A DNA stretch of 64,000 bases from Aquimarina aggregata (GCF_001632745.1 NZ_LQRT01000013.1:62001-126000); one strand, 5' to 3'; numbered from the stretch's first letter, positions 36,898 to 47,212 are shown. Numbers and translations are program-made. The notes: generated by a model from the sequence alone, not told the origin.

Positions 36898-38385
36898 ATG
36901 AAACACACACTTTTTTTATCAAAGTGCATTTTAAAGGATAAAGTAGGGGTTGTAATATTGATTCATATACTTATTTCTACATTTAGTTTATCCGCACAAA
37001 TTGGGCCCATTGGGCCCATAAACCCACCCAGTAATGGAATCACCATACTTAATAGTTCTAATAAAGGTATGGTAAATCACTTTCATAAAGACAGTCGCGG
37101 TGGTGGTGAAGATTTTTATTTTTCATCTGGATCTGGAAATTGGAGAAACAGAGTTCAATTTAGAATCCACACGAATGGTACTGTAAGTACAACAAGTGGT
37201 ATGTATACAGATCACGGAAATCTATATCTAGTGGCAGATTGGGATAATTCTCATAATAATGAAGATATTATTTTTGGTTTTGATAGCTATCAAATCAACA
37301 ACGTTAAAGAGAAAATGCGTCTCACTGATGAAGGAAGGTTAGGTATCGGAACTGTTAACCCTAAAGGAATGCTTCATATTAAGCATACTAGTCCTTCATA
37401 TGACGGTGCGGGATTTATATTAGAAAACCATACTTCTTCTTCTACTTATAATATTATAAATTCTAATAACAATCTTTTTATTGGTTATAATAATAATCCT
37501 AATGCTAACTATCCTCAAAGCTCATATAAAGATCGTTTCTATATAAAATCTAATGGAAATATTGGTATTGGTACCATAAATCCAAAAGGAAAACTTCATG
37601 TAAATGGAGATACCTATACAAGCGGAAAACTGTATGTCGACAATAATACTTATGTAAAAGGAAATGTATCCTTATTTGCAAACGAAGGAGAAAACCAATC
37701 AGGAACAGCCTATCTACAGGCAAAAGATAAATCAGGAAACTCTAATATTGGGTTTCAATTTAGAACCCAAAAAGCTGGTAATTTCATCAATACTCTTAAA
37801 ATTAATCCTAATGGCAATGTAGGGATTGGAACAACTGAACCTACAGAAAAACTAGAAATTCAAGGAAATATCAAGATTTCAGATGGTAACAATATTCTTT
37901 TACAAAAGGGTACCTTATCTGATCAAGAAGGATTATATCTGATCGGAGATCGCGACAATACCTCAGAAAACGAAGATATTATTTTTGGGTTTGATGGAAA
38001 CTCTCGTGAGTCGATACAAGAAAAAATGAGATTAACAGATGAAGGATATTTAGGAATCGGAACCAATGTACCAACAGAAAAACTGGAAGTCTTGGGCAAA
38101 ATTAAAGCTAGTTCTTTTGTGACTTCTCTACAAAGTTTTCCCGATTACGTTTTTGAAAAAGATTACAAATTACAACCGCTTATCGAGGTTAAAAAATATG
38201 TCGAAGCACATCATCATTTACCTGGTATGCCTTCAGAAAACAATGTCCTAAAAAATGGTTTGGACATCAAAGATATCAGTGTAAAATCAGTAGAAAAAAT
38301 CGAAGAGCTCTTTCTTTATGTGATCCAACAACAAGAAATTATTCAAAATTTAAAACAACGAATTGAACAATTAGAAAAACCTTAA
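36898..38385 (+). CDS. GIGT-module surface protein, paralogue 3
   Basis: A 495-residue member with signal peptide (LIHILISTFSLSAQ) and a Gly-Pro-Ile rich start of the mature part (IGPIGPINPP). It shares with paralogue 2 the HTSPSYDGAGFILENH unit and with all four the IIFGFDGNSRES unit. The C-terminal domain (SFPDYVFEKDYKLQPLIEVKKYV) is identical at DNA level over 128 nt with that of paralogue 1, pointing to gene conversion. The C-terminus is shorter than in paralogues 1 and 2. Confidence 0.8.
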   Translation: MKHTLFLSKCILKDKVGVVILIHILISTFSLSAQIGPIGPINPPSNGITILNSSNKGMVNHFHKDSRGGGEDFYFSSGSGNWRNRVQFRIHTNGTVSTTSGMYTDHGNLYLVADWDNSHNNEDIIFGFDSYQINNVKEKMRLTDEGRLGIGTVNPKGMLHIKHTSPSYDGAGFILENHTSSSTYNIINSNNNLFIGYNNNPNANYPQSSYKDRFYIKSNGNIGIGTINPKGKLHVNGDTYTSGKLYVDNNTYVKGNVSLFANEGENQSGTAYLQAKDKSGNSNIGFQFRTQKAGNFINTLKINPNGNVGIGTTEPTEKLEIQGNIKISDGNNILLQKGTLSDQEGLYLIGDRDNTSENEDIIFGFDGNSRESIQEKMRLTDEGYLGIGTNVPTEKLEVLGKIKASSFVTSLQSFPDYVFEKDYKLQPLIEVKKYVEAHHHLPGMPSENNVLKNGLDIKDISVKSVEKIEELFLYVIQQQEIIQNLKQRIEQLEKP

Positions 38386-38418
38386 TAAAACTCAATAAAC
38401 CTATTTAAAAATTAAACA

Positions 38419-39837
38419 ATGAAAAGCACAATTATTATTCATGCTATTTTGATTGCAACTTTGTTTAGTTCAAGTCAATTAACAGCACAAACCAGCACTA
38501 ATAAACCAAGATCAAGTGCTTCAATTTTTGGTAGAAATAATGCCATTGTAATGCATATGAACGATGATGGTTCAAGTCATAAAGATGAAGAATTTTTTGT
38601 CTCTCGTGGTAAAGGAAGTTGGTATAACAACATACGTTTTAGAGTTCACGCCAACGGCACAATCAGTACGATGAATGGTATACATGCTGATGCAGGTAAT
38701 CTCTACCTAATTGCTGACTGGGATAATTCTCGAAATACTGAAGACATCATTTTTGGATTTGATGGCTATCAAAAAGAGAGAATTAAAGAAAAAATGCGAT
38801 TAACCGATGAAGGTAGATTAGGAATAGGCACTTCTAACCCCAAAGGGAAGCTACATGTAACAGGCAATATCTATGCAAAAGGACATGTTTATTTGCATGC
38901 CTACGAAGGAGATGGAAAATCTGGAACCGCCTATCTACAAGCTCGAGACAAATCTAACGATTCTAAAATAGGCCTTCAATTACGCAGTAAAAATGGTAGC
39001 AGCATTATCAATGCTCTTAAAATTAACCCAAATGGTAATGTGGGTATCGGAACAACAGATCCCACAGAAAAACTTCATGTAAATGGAAATACCTATGCAA
39101 AAGGAAATGTTCAGTTATTTGCAAATGAAGGAGAAAACCAATCAGGAACCGCCTATCTACAGGCAAAAGATGGATCTGGAACCTCTAATATTGGACTTCA
39201 GTTTAGAACCCAAAAAGAAGGTAATTTTATCAATGCTTTTAAAATTGATCCCACTGGTAATATCGGGGTTGGAATTACCTCACCATCCGAAAAACTAGAC
39301 GTACAAGGGAATATTACCACAGCTTCTGGTCACAATATACTTCTTAAACAAGGAACACTATCTGACGATACAGGGTTATATCTTATAGGAGATCGTGATG
39401 GTAACTCGGAAAGCGAGGATATCATTTTTGGTTTTGATGGAAATTCTCGTGAATCTATTCAAGAAAAAATGAGATTAACGGATGAAGGATATTTAGGAAT
39501 CGGAACCAGTGTACCAACAGAAAAACTGGAAGTTTTGGGTAAAATTAAAGCCAGTTCTTTTGTTACATCGCTTCAAAGTTTTCCAGATTATGTTTTTGAC
39601 CCTGACTATAAAAAACGTTCGCTTTCTTCTGTGGAATCCTATGTTACTACACATAGGCATCTTCCAAACATGCCCAGTGAAAAAGAAATCGTAGAAAAAG
39701 GAATGAATATTCCTAAAATAGTTACCAAGTCTGTAGAAAATATAGAAGAAATATACCTACACCTCATCGAACTAGAAAAGAGAATAAAAACACTAGAAGC
39801 TGAAAATACAATACTAAAAAGGAAACAACAGAAATAA
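38419..39837 (+). CDS. GIGT-module surface protein, paralogue 4
   Basis: A 472-residue member with signal peptide (LIATLFSSSQLTAQ). Like paralogue 1 it has the HVYLHAYEGDGKSGTAYLQARDKS unit rather than the YDGSGF unit of 2 and 3. The C-terminal domain is the most diverged of the four (FDPDYKKRSLSSVESYV, HLPNMPSEKEIVEKGM) and ends in a coiled coil (RIKTLEAENTILKRKQQK). The 3' neighbour is the large T9SS protein 37 bases away. Confidence 0.8.
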   Translation: MKSTIIIHAILIATLFSSSQLTAQTSTNKPRSSASIFGRNNAIVMHMNDDGSSHKDEEFFVSRGKGSWYNNIRFRVHANGTISTMNGIHADAGNLYLIADWDNSRNTEDIIFGFDGYQKERIKEKMRLTDEGRLGIGTSNPKGKLHVTGNIYAKGHVYLHAYEGDGKSGTAYLQARDKSNDSKIGLQLRSKNGSSIINALKINPNGNVGIGTTDPTEKLHVNGNTYAKGNVQLFANEGENQSGTAYLQAKDGSGTSNIGLQFRTQKEGNFINAFKIDPTGNIGVGITSPSEKLDVQGNITTASGHNILLKQGTLSDDTGLYLIGDRDGNSESEDIIFGFDGNSRESIQEKMRLTDEGYLGIGTSVPTEKLEVLGKIKASSFVTSLQSFPDYVFDPDYKKRSLSSVESYVTTHRHLPNMPSEKEIVEKGMNIPKIVTKSVENIEEIYLHLIELEKRIKTLEAENTILKRKQQK

Positions 39838-39874
39838 ACCACCTATTTACTTATTTCCTAAAAAACAACAACTT

Positions 39875-42800
39875 ATGAAAAATATATTTATATCATGTCG
39901 ATATCATGTGCTAATAGTTCTCTTTGCACTATCAAACCTATATTTTGGAGCAGCACAAGAATTACGAATACCTTCTTCAGGAGAACTTCCTGAAGGAGCT
40001 TATATTAAAGGTCTCTATCACTTACAGGCCGATGATCCTGCTGGTCAATATATTAAAGAATCTAACGGAATATTAAGTTATGACACTTTTAATACTGCCG
40101 CTAGCGAGTTTTATTTTTGGGGTATAGAAAACGCCTTTAAAGGAACGTTTCAACTCTATAGCGCACGAATTGGAAGTGAAGGTAAACCCTTAAGTATTAC
40201 CAATGACGGTACTACTCGATTTGCTACTACCGTAGATGAAGATAGATCTCACCTGCTATTACAAATGTATCCTGAAGGTCCTACGAATGACAGCAATAAC
40301 CCCAAAGCATCAAAAGCTATTATAGTTACAGAATCTCTTACCGAATATAGTGATACAAATTGTAAATGTAATGTGCTACAAATAGAAGGAAATTCCAAAT
40401 TTAAAATCATTCGTTCTGAAAATGATAGTTTTAATGAATACCGCCCTATTGTTTTTGAAAAAGCGAGTATTAATAATACTGGTATTATTAGCGAAATAAA
40501 CGATCAAACGATTATCACACAACCCGAAACGCAACACTTTCAGAACTTTGTCTCTACTAATTTTTATGTCAAAAATTTTGCAGAAGATGATTTTAAAGTA
40601 AACATCACGCCAGGTACTCAAGGAACAATAGGTTTTTTGCATTATACCCATCATCATTATACTAAAAATGTTTTTGCCAATGCAAAACCTCAAATTGGTA
40701 TTAAAATAATAGACGACAAAATTTCATTATTTTATCTTTCTGGTAATCAACCGCTTCCTTTTAGTCAAGAAGGAATTGGACATGAAATACTTACAGATTT
40801 CGTATTTGGACAAGACATCACCTTTGGTTTTAGCGGTCAAGATGTATTCGTAGCATCTCAAGGGGATAAGGTTTTTGAACTAAAAGGTGCGGTTCCCACA
40901 GAGTTTTTCTTCAATCAATCAATTACCCGAACCGCTCGCGCAATCGCAAGACTTAAAAAAGGGGAAATTACTATAGCTTCTACCCCAAAGAATTTTCTTA
41001 TAGGATCGGCAAATGACAAAGGGGATAACGATGGTTCAAATTTTATCTCTACAAATGCTTATTTACCCTATAATCAAGGAAAAGCATTTGTTAATACTTT
41101 TAACTGGCAACAGACCCAATGGGATGTAAGGTATATTGGCGATAATGGCTTAGTAGAAGAACGCGTATTTAGCCCATTTTATTCTAACGAAATAGATTTT
41201 GCAGGTATATCAGCCAAGTATAGTCCTAATGGTAGTTATCTAGGAGGAGAAGACTTTTCTGCGGTAGAAGGTTGGGAATTGATAAAATCTAACTTAGGAT
41301 ACAATGCAGATGGTACAAAGAGAAATCAAGCTTCAGTATATCCATATGCCATACTCTATGATAGGATTAGTGGAACTCTTAGAGTATTTATGTATACTAA
41401 AAATGAAAGCATTGCCAACCAGTTAACAATTAGTCTTAAAATGGACAGGGGACTTCCTGGGAATCAATCTAATGACCCAAGTTATACTCCAAAACTATGG
41501 GGTGGTCTACAACAGTTTGAGGCACTTAATAATTCTGAAAGCTCTGCTTATAGCCGTTCACTACCGTATCTAGCCAGCCCAGGGCGTAGCTGGTACTTTG
41601 CAGATTTTGTAATGGAGTATGACCCTTGTATAGATTTTTTTGAATCTAGTATTAAAATTAATGTTACAAAAACTACTCAAGGTGACTTAACCATGATTGG
41701 TCGTTTAGAAGGAGGGGCAATACCCGCAGGAACCCAAGAATATGATGATTGGCAAAATAACAAAGATAAGTTCTTACTTGGAGCCATGGATAACGATTTT
41801 GGAGAATTAGAAAACACATTGGGCGATGTAACCTTTAATCAATATGAAAACTTTAATGCCAAAGAGTTTACCGAAGAAATTACCGGAACTTTAGAAGGTA
41901 AAGAAATCCAAGCATGGGAAAAAGAAGCTGCACGTTTAGAATGGGAGGGCAAAAATCAAATTGCAAATGCTGAAATTGCCGACGGAAGTTTTAAAATAGC
42001 TGAGGGCGTTGCTAAAATAGCTGAAGGCGCAGCTAAAATGAATTCTAATCCATTAAAGTTTTTGGGGTTTAAAATTGGCGAAGGTGGAGCGAAAATCGCT
42101 CAAGGCGCAGCAAAAATCGGACAAGGTGGAGCTACTGTTGCAAAAGGAAGTTCTAGAAAAAAAGTAGCCTATGCTAGAAAACTATACTATGATAACATCA
42201 AAGACAAGACAAAACGAAGTGATCAAAATATTAAGCTATCCATCCCCCCTCCTCGTCCGCAAGCTGTATTTGGTGAAATTGCATTAAAAGGTACTTTATC
42301 TATTGAAACTACATTAATAAATGCCGAATTTATCGCTACACCAGGAGCAAAAAATTCAGATAACACTCCAGAATGGTATAATAATGGTACCAGAGGTGCT
42401 GCTCCTCTATACAATAAGGATATGGGGAAATTTTCCTTGCTTAAATCTCCTAAATTTGGCATCAAAATAATACATGACAAAAGTTTTGGGTATAGTGCTT
42501 ATTTAAAAACCAAAGAAAAGCCTTACATCGTTCATAATGCACAAGCACTTGGTAAGCTAGATGATATTTTTAAAATTGCAGTACATGTAGAAACTTTTAA
42601 TCGCACCGGGAAAAGAATCAGTGGATTTACAAGTAATGGACACACGAACTTTTTTGGTAACGATATCAATAATCCTTTACCTGGTGATATGGATATTACA
42701 TCATTAATTGATTGGGAGCAAATAGAAAAAAATATAAGAGCAAATGGTGATATCAATACAGAACTATCATCATGGATTCGCGTATCTTATGAAATATGGT

Positions 42801-43393
42801 CTTTAACCTTAAGTAATATTAAATCTCGTGATTTAGCAAGAGTATTTGCTAATGGGGACAATTATTATAGAGGAGAAAGTGAGTTTCACTTCAGTAAAGA
42901 AGAAGCTGCATCTTTATATCATTTTGAAAACAGAGCAAAACAGCTCGCTAATGCTCAATTTAATGAATATACTTTTGTAGATAATTCTGATTGGGGTTTA
43001 CAGTATAACTTATACAATACGCAATCTGATTTTGAAGATTTAATGCACCAGTATTGTGCAAGTTTAAATTCAAACGCAAAACGTAGCAACCCTGCTCCAG
43101 AAGATCTACCAGAAACAATACCACTCTTAAAAACGCAAGAAGACCTTTCTGTATACCCGAACCCGAGTAAACTAGTTACAAATTTTAATCTAAATACTCA
43201 TGAACAAGGAAAAGTTTTAATTTCATTATTAGATATGTCTGGTAAGGAATTATTAAAAACTGACGACTTTTTGAATGGAAGAGATCTATTAACAGGAACT
43301 ATTAGTATTCAAGCATTAATTCCTGGTATCTATATTCTTAAAGTAATATTGCCAAGTGGAAAGCGAATTACTAGAAAGATTATAAAAAATTAA
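39875..43393 (+). CDS. Large T9SS type A surface protein with Ala/Gly repeat segment
   Basis: A 1172-residue protein with signal peptide (SNLYFGAAQ), a first part with trefoil-like strands (YIKGLYHLQADDPAGQYI), a long central region, and a T9SS type A C-terminal domain from about residue 1090 (LSVYPNPSKLVTNF, ISLLDMSGKELL, PGIYILKVILPSGKRITRKI). Around residues 695-760 there is a heptad-like segment (KIAEGVAKIAEGAAKM, later KIGEGGAKIAQGAAK, VAKGSS), a possible flexible or coiled spacer. It is expected on the cell surface. Its gene follows the four GIGT paralogues and precedes a TPR regulator. Function not known. Confidence 0.85.
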   Translation: MKNIFISCRYHVLIVLFALSNLYFGAAQELRIPSSGELPEGAYIKGLYHLQADDPAGQYIKESNGILSYDTFNTAASEFYFWGIENAFKGTFQLYSARIGSEGKPLSITNDGTTRFATTVDEDRSHLLLQMYPEGPTNDSNNPKASKAIIVTESLTEYSDTNCKCNVLQIEGNSKFKIIRSENDSFNEYRPIVFEKASINNTGIISEINDQTIITQPETQHFQNFVSTNFYVKNFAEDDFKVNITPGTQGTIGFLHYTHHHYTKNVFANAKPQIGIKIIDDKISLFYLSGNQPLPFSQEGIGHEILTDFVFGQDITFGFSGQDVFVASQGDKVFELKGAVPTEFFFNQSITRTARAIARLKKGEITIASTPKNFLIGSANDKGDNDGSNFISTNAYLPYNQGKAFVNTFNWQQTQWDVRYIGDNGLVEERVFSPFYSNEIDFAGISAKYSPNGSYLGGEDFSAVEGWELIKSNLGYNADGTKRNQASVYPYAILYDRISGTLRVFMYTKNESIANQLTISLKMDRGLPGNQSNDPSYTPKLWGGLQQFEALNNSESSAYSRSLPYLASPGRSWYFADFVMEYDPCIDFFESSIKINVTKTTQGDLTMIGRLEGGAIPAGTQEYDDWQNNKDKFLLGAMDNDFGELENTLGDVTFNQYENFNAKEFTEEITGTLEGKEIQAWEKEAARLEWEGKNQIANAEIADGSFKIAEGVAKIAEGAAKMNSNPLKFLGFKIGEGGAKIAQGAAKIGQGGATVAKGSSRKKVAYARKLYYDNIKDKTKRSDQNIKLSIPPPRPQAVFGEIALKGTLSIETTLINAEFIATPGAKNSDNTPEWYNNGTRGAAPLYNKDMGKFSLLKSPKFGIKIIHDKSFGYSAYLKTKEKPYIVHNAQALGKLDDIFKIAVHVETFNRTGKRISGFTSNGHTNFFGNDINNPLPGDMDITSLIDWEQIEKNIRANGDINTELSSWIRVSYEIWSLTLSNIKSRDLARVFANGDNYYRGESEFHFSKEEAASLYHFENRAKQLANAQFNEYTFVDNSDWGLQYNLYNTQSDFEDLMHQYCASLNSNAKRSNPAPEDLPETIPLLKTQEDLSVYPNPSKLVTNFNLNTHEQGKVLISLLDMSGKELLKTDDFLNGRDLLTGTISIQALIPGIYILKVILPSGKRITRKIIKN

Positions 43394-43423
43394 GATTACA
43401 TTTATACTGATTTTCTTAATGCG

Positions 43424-43458
43424 AATACCCCGGTACTTATACTGGGGTATTTTTTTGT
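43424..43458 (+). terminator. Terminator after the large T9SS gene
   Basis: AATACCCC(G)GTA, CTTA, TAC(T)GGGGTATT followed by TTTTTTTGTA: a stem with one mismatch and a good T-tract, 31 bases after the stop codon. It closes the cluster that starts at 33708. Confidence 0.85.
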
Positions 43459-43556
43459 ATTATGACGGACTCAGATCAATACATTACCTATTTTAGATCA
43501 AAATTACTATTACGTTACCCGATTGTTAAGCACACAAAAAAACTGAATCAAAACTC

Positions 43557-43564
43557 TACTTTTG
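43557..43564 (+). promoter_or_regulatory. Candidate -7 element of the TPR regulator gene
   Basis: TACTTTTG matches TAnnTTTG, 30 bases before the ATG at 43594. No convincing -33 TTG is at the right distance. Confidence 0.35.
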
Positions 43565-43593
43565 TCTTGCTAACTAACGATTAATAATTCTCT

Positions 43594-45450
43594 ATGAAAA
43601 CCTTTTACTTTGGCTTTTGCCTTAGTATTCTTTTACTACTAAACTCTAGAGCATTAGCTCAAAACCTTAACAAAATAGATAGTCTACAAAAATTAATTAA
43701 CACCCCTAAAACTGCAGATACTACACTTATAAAAGCCTATAATGACTTAGGTATTCAACATGCTACTTCTAATCCTATTTTGGCAAAACAAAATATAAAC
43801 AAAGCACTTCGTATAGCTCACAAAATCAAAAAACCGCGTGGTATTGCCGGAGCCAATAATTGTCTTGGAGTAGTGTATTACTATCAAAAAGAATATGACT
43901 CAGCTTTAGTGTATTTTAATAAAGCATATAAGATAAATACAGAAATGGGACATTCTTGGGGCCAAGCATCTGCATTGCATCAAATTGGAGTTGTTCAGAA
44001 TCACTTAAACAAATACTCAAAAGCTATTAAAAGCTTTCAGAAAGCGGGTAAGGTGTTTAAATCGTTAAATGACTCTTTATCCTATATCAAAACTATAGAA
44101 AATATTGGTGTATCCTATAACTTAATGAAATACCAGAAAAAAGGATTAGAACGCTTCCTTTCTGCGAATACTTTATACAAACAACTGCATAATACATCAG
44201 GTATTGGTCGTACTTATATTCATATAAGTCAGATTCTAATTAAACAAAAAGAGTATGAAAAAGCGCTAAGCTATCTAAAGAAATCATTGCCTCATATACA
44301 TAGTGGTGGTAACAAAAGACATTTAAGTGTAGTCTTAAATAATATCGGAATTAGTCAACGAGGATTAAAAAATTATGACGATGCATTAGCATATTTACAA
44401 AAATCCTTGGCTTTGCGAAAAGAAAAAGGAAACTCAAAGACAGTTGCAGTAATTCAATCAGAAATTGGAAATACATATTTTGAAATGGAATCGTACGTAG
44501 AGGCGTTACACTATCAAAAAAAGGCATTACAAAACTATAGTATCAAAGGTAGTTATAGACAAAAAGCTACTTCATATAATTCAATTGCAAGATGTTTTCT
44601 AAAATTAAATCAAATCGACTCTGCCAAATCTAACGCCACAAAGGCACTTTCAAGTTCAAAAAAAGCATCTGATCTAGAGACCGAAACAGAGGCAAATCAA
44701 ACACTTGCTAGTATTGCTGAAAGAGAAGAAAATAGTCTTGCTGCCTATCAACATTTTAAAAATTTATCTATACTTAAAGATTCATTAAAAATTATAAAAC
44801 AAGAAGAAGTTGCAAAAGAATTATATGCAAAGTATGAAACAAAGCAGAAGGAATCTCAAATTAACATACTACAACAATTAAATAATAAAATAAAGCAACG
44901 CTATACAATTTTGGTATCTGCATTAATACTCGCAATGGCCTTGTTAACCGTTGGTTTATTGATTTTTATAAAAAAAATAAAACATACATCTTTAGAAAAA
45001 GAGATACTAGATAGAGAATTAGATACAAAAAAAAAGGAGTTAACTACTCATTCTCTACATTTAGTTAAAAAAAACAAAGTATTAGAAAGTTTAAAAGAAG
45101 AAGTTGAACACATTCGATGCTCTGAAGATCAAAATGCACAGTTTAATTACCTTAAACTTATACAAACTATTAACTTTGATCTTAGTGATGATACAAGTTG
45201 GGAGAATTTCAAACGGTCTTTTGAACAGGTACATAAGGATTTTTATAGCATTATTAAAAGTAAGTATCCCAATGTTACTTCTAATGAGCTACGTTTGATG
45301 GCCCTTCTAAAGATTAATCTATCGTCAAAAGAAATAGCAAGTATTCTTAACATTACACAAGAAGGAGTAAGAAAAGCTCGCTACAGACTTCGTAAAAAAT
45401 TAGATATTCCATCAAATAAAATACTTATGGATATGATTTTAAATATTTAA
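43594..45450 (+). CDS. TPR-membrane-HTH (LuxR-type) regulator
   Basis: A 618-residue protein with signal peptide (LLLNSRALAQ), about nine TPR units (GVVYYYQKEYDSALVYFNKAY pattern) in the periplasm, one membrane segment near residues 445-465 (LVSALILAMALLTVGLLIFI), a coiled coil, and a C-terminal LuxR/SpoIIE-type helix-turn-helix (LRLMALLKINLSSKEIASILNITQEGVRKARYRLRKKL). It is a one-component design that senses outside through TPRs and binds DNA inside. Its position after the surface-protein cluster, same strand but own promoter, suggests it might control that cluster. The stop abuts that of bshC. Confidence 0.85.
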   Translation: MKTFYFGFCLSILLLLNSRALAQNLNKIDSLQKLINTPKTADTTLIKAYNDLGIQHATSNPILAKQNINKALRIAHKIKKPRGIAGANNCLGVVYYYQKEYDSALVYFNKAYKINTEMGHSWGQASALHQIGVVQNHLNKYSKAIKSFQKAGKVFKSLNDSLSYIKTIENIGVSYNLMKYQKKGLERFLSANTLYKQLHNTSGIGRTYIHISQILIKQKEYEKALSYLKKSLPHIHSGGNKRHLSVVLNNIGISQRGLKNYDDALAYLQKSLALRKEKGNSKTVAVIQSEIGNTYFEMESYVEALHYQKKALQNYSIKGSYRQKATSYNSIARCFLKLNQIDSAKSNATKALSSSKKASDLETETEANQTLASIAEREENSLAAYQHFKNLSILKDSLKIIKQEEVAKELYAKYETKQKESQINILQQLNNKIKQRYTILVSALILAMALLTVGLLIFIKKIKHTSLEKEILDRELDTKKKELTTHSLHLVKKNKVLESLKEEVEHIRCSEDQNAQFNYLKLIQTINFDLSDDTSWENFKRSFEQVHKDFYSIIKSKYPNVTSNELRLMALLKINLSSKEIASILNITQEGVRKARYRLRKKLDIPSNKILMDMILNI

Positions 45451-47046
45451 TCATTCTTTTATAATTACAAATTCACCTTTAAGAGGGTTCAAATATTTAA
45501 TTAAGGTAGGTATTAGATTTTCACCGTATTCCAAATACATTTCAGAAAAATTAGTATTTCGTTCTTGTAAGCTTTGGTTAGGAAATAACTGGTTTTGTAT
45601 CTCGGCAAGTCTTTTTACCTGATCGCTAAGCTTTCGTCGTTGTGCTTTAAGCAAACGTTTCTCTAGCATATCTAAACCTTTAAGTTGTTTTATCTCTTGA
45701 GCCTTAACTGCATTAACAAAAGTAACATCTGTTTGCTCTGCCAATTCATACATTTCTTTAAACTGCTCTTCAAGATGTTTTTTCTGTGTATCAAAATTAA
45801 TATCAATATTTGAGATTTGTCGAACTTTGCGATTGATTAACTCGTGTTGTTTTAAAAACAAATCTTTATCAGAAACTTCTAATTTATTCACTTTCTCTGT
45901 TTGTTTCTTTGTTTGCATTAATACAGAGTTTCGCAATAACAGCATAGGAAAAGGTATCGCGACAGCATCAAAATAGTCTTTTAGTTCCAACCAATACGCT
46001 AGTTCTCCTCCCCCACCGATATAGCATAAATTCGGTAAGATCACCTCTTGATATAATGGTCGCATCATTACATTAGGGCTAAATCGTTCTGGAAATTCAG
46101 TGAGTTCTTTTAATATTTCATTCTTACTCCAACGAATATTTGTTTCATTAACTACATAATCTCCATCTTGTTCAATGATTCGTTCTCGTACTCCTTCTGC
46201 TAAATAAAACAGATTAATTTCTCTTGGATTTACTTGTACTTTATAACCTGCTTTTTCTAATTTATTTGCTTTAGGTTGAACATTTTGATACGATGTTTGT
46301 TCTAGAAGTTCTTTTTCCATAAAAGGAATAAAAAGACGTTTCAGTTTCTGATCGTTTGCATCAACTATTACTAACCCATAGGATTCAAAAAGGGCATTGG
46401 CTAAATACCGTGTTGCGTCACTAAGCGTGTTATGTTCTAAATATGCTTTTTCAAAAAGACTTTTTAATCGTTCAGCATTTCTTCCAGTTCCAATTTCAGT
46501 TTTAAAAATATCAAAAACCTTATCCAATCCTTCTGTATCAAAAACACCTACTGCTCCCCCATCATCACGATTCCATTGTATCTTTTTTCCGAATAAGTTA
46601 AAGTAATTAATTTCATCAAAGTCATGATCTTCTGTAGCCATCCAATATATCGGCACAAAATCATTTTTAGGATATTTTTCTTTTAAAGTAGTAGTTAAGT
46701 TTATTGTAGAAACGATCTTGTACAAAAAATATAGTGGCCCAGTAAAAAGGTTAAGTTGGTGTCCAGTAGTAATCGTAAATGTGGTTTCATTAGCCAGCAA
46801 TTTAATATTGTCGTTTGTAACATCAGAAACAGCTGTATTTTTATATTGTTTCTGAAGTACATCTACTAATACTTTTCTGTTTTCGTTAGAAAATGACTCT
46901 CCTTTTTCTTTTATCTGCGCACCAAAATTATCTAACTCTGGGAAGCGATGATAAAATTCATTTAATTCGGGTTTCTTTTCTAAATAATCACAAATAAACG
47001 TTGAAAAGTAATTCGTATCTCTAAACGGAATACAGTCACTAGGCAT
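45451..47046 (-). CDS. bshC: Bacillithiol biosynthesis cysteine-adding enzyme
   Basis: BshC joins cysteine to glucosaminyl-malate to make bacillithiol, the low-molecular-weight thiol of many Bacteroidota and Firmicutes. The 531-residue length fits. Signature segments include ITTGHQLNLFTGPLYFLYKI, YWMATEDHDFDEIN, and IGGGGELAYWLELKDYF, with a C-terminal coiled coil (KQLKGLDMLEKRLLKAQRRK). bshA and bshB are not in the window. The gene's stop codon abuts that of the convergent TPR regulator. Confidence 0.95.
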   Translation of the reverse strand: MPSDCIPFRDTNYFSTFICDYLEKKPELNEFYHRFPELDNFGAQIKEKGESFSNENRKVLVDVLQKQYKNTAVSDVTNDNIKLLANETTFTITTGHQLNLFTGPLYFLYKIVSTINLTTTLKEKYPKNDFVPIYWMATEDHDFDEINYFNLFGKKIQWNRDDGGAVGVFDTEGLDKVFDIFKTEIGTGRNAERLKSLFEKAYLEHNTLSDATRYLANALFESYGLVIVDANDQKLKRLFIPFMEKELLEQTSYQNVQPKANKLEKAGYKVQVNPREINLFYLAEGVRERIIEQDGDYVVNETNIRWSKNEILKELTEFPERFSPNVMMRPLYQEVILPNLCYIGGGGELAYWLELKDYFDAVAIPFPMLLLRNSVLMQTKKQTEKVNKLEVSDKDLFLKQHELINRKVRQISNIDINFDTQKKHLEEQFKEMYELAEQTDVTFVNAVKAQEIKQLKGLDMLEKRLLKAQRRKLSDQVKRLAEIQNQLFPNQSLQERNTNFSEMYLEYGENLIPTLIKYLNPLKGEFVIIKE

Positions 47047-47212
47047 AAACTTTTTTTTTGAGAGGATAAATATACATTAGATTGTGATTGTAAATCTTAA
47101 ATTTTAGTTAACACAGATTATATCCTTGATATTACTCGGTATTTTACACGCGTTCTCTATTCTTTCTACAAGTAAATGAGGGCGCTATCAAGTACAAACA
47201 TCTTATGATTCA

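Noticed and set aside
33708-39837. Regularly spaced repeats that could look like a CRISPR-type or satellite array
   Set aside because: They are coding repeats (GIGT modules) of four paralogous proteins with long open frames; spacing follows the protein modules and no cas genes are present.
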